Part shown: in pieces, positions 63,732-64,000 of the stretch | Position numbering within the stretch: position 1 is the first letter of the stretch | Layout of the letters: every line of letters starts with the position of its first letter | Source: a virus | Length of the DNA: 64,000 nucleotides | Virus record (IMG/VR): IMGVR_UViG_3300030503_000315 | Location: 124,001 to 188,000 of that record | Strand: one strand, 5' to 3' | Notes under the pieces: generated by a model | Database searches by the model: none | Told to the model about the DNA's origin: nothing | The model's input: only the letters and a program-made list of their open reading frames with translations | Position numbers and translations under genes: made by a program

Positions 63732-64000
63732 ATGTATATCCAGTACAAACGAACTCACGAATTCCAAGCGTCGCATTTCAACGAAACAAACTATGGTCGT
63801 TTTGAAGATACCGTAAATTTTCAAAACATCAATGTTGAAAAACGCGTAGCCTGGACTTATGACAACTCCGTAGAATACTACTTGAGTGCAGAACTCCTCA
63901 TTGGTTTGTTACGTGATATCCATGGGCACAACTTCAAAGCTGAAGTCGTGTTGCTGGCGGAAGTGGACGATAGTTACTCATCCTACATCCTAGCAGACGA
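63732..64000 (+). CDS. second QueD/PTPS-like protein, truncated by window end
   Basis: ATG 63732 begins MYIQYKRTHEFQASHFNETN; the central part has LLRDIHGHNFKAEVVLL, the HGHN zinc/substrate motif of the 6-pyruvoyltetrahydropterin synthase family. It continues past base 64000. It is a paralogue of the queD-like gene 2.7 kb upstream, so two pterin-type enzymes flank DpdA and the DUF5591 protein. They may perform different pathway steps. Confidence 0.78.
   Translation, partial: MYIQYKRTHEFQASHFNETNYGRFEDTVNFQNINVEKRVAWTYDNSVEYYLSAELLIGLLRDIHGHNFKAEVVLLAEVDDSYSSYILAD

Noticed and set aside
1-64000. CRISPR arrays, insertion sequences, integrase or attachment sites
   Set aside because: No spaced direct-repeat arrays, transposase genes, integrase or att-like repeats were seen. 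The 26-bp repeats at 15.9 kb occur only twice and lie in a control region.

Overview
This window looks like about 64 kb from the genome of a large tailed dsDNA bacteriophage, probably a big myovirus-type phage of a Gram-negative host. The evidence is about 115 tightly packed, often overlapping small genes with strong AGGAG ribosome-binding sites; a split family A DNA polymerase; a CHC2/TOPRIM primase; an Rz/Rz1-like spanin pair, which implies an outer membrane; a phage GroES; a cluster of tRNA genes; and a recurrent AGTAAATA promoter-like element resembling the late promoters of T4-like phages. No capsid, tail, portal or terminase gene is recognisable here, so this is an accessory, metabolic and replication arm. 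The exact relatives cannot be named without a search.

Layout. Bases 1-15,815 are a leftward block of about 45 small, mostly unknown proteins. They include small membrane proteins, several zinc-knuckle proteins, a DUF3310 protein, a metallophosphoesterase and a DUF1653 fusion. At 15.8-16.1 kb lies a divergent control region rich in repeated GTACTGTCA elements. Transcription is rightward from there. 16.1-18.1 kb: a protein resembling filamentous-phage gene II/X replication initiators, then a GIY-YIG nuclease candidate. 18.2-22.8 kb: a tandem set of small proteins that share a C-terminal DLLxL(M/I) tail. 22.8-26.5 kb: unknown small proteins. 26.8-32.3 kb: the PrkA, YeaH/YhbH and SpoVR genes, a bacterial stress module. 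32.3-38.2 kb: nucleotide pyrophosphohydrolase, SLOG protein, GNAT acetyltransferase, tRNA-Ile and tRNA-Arg, and a cloverleaf-shaped structured RNA. 38.2-42.7 kb: GroES, tRNA-Met, tRNA-Leu, and a transcription unit holding two apparently circularly permuted tRNA genes, one of which contains an HNH endonuclease gene between its halves. 42.8-48.2 kb: glycosyltransferase, exonuclease, two HAD phosphatases and a PDE-like HD hydrolase. 48.3-54.5 kb: split DNA polymerase, primase and spanins. 54.5-61.0 kb: zincin metallopeptidase, HAD hydrolase and GT2 glycosyltransferase. 61.0-64.0 kb: two QueD-like proteins, a DpdA/TGT-like transglycosylase and a DUF5591 (ArcS-like) protein, pointing to 7-deazaguanine modification of the phage DNA.

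The main candidates for something undescribed are the two permuted tRNA genes (3' half upstream of 5' half, with complementary acceptor strands, complementary leader and trailer, and their own promoter and terminator); the DLLxL-tail protein family; the gene II-type initiator with a repeat-rich putative origin inside a tailed phage; and the four-way-junction RNA at 38.0 kb. All assignments come from reading the sequence; no search or folding program was run.
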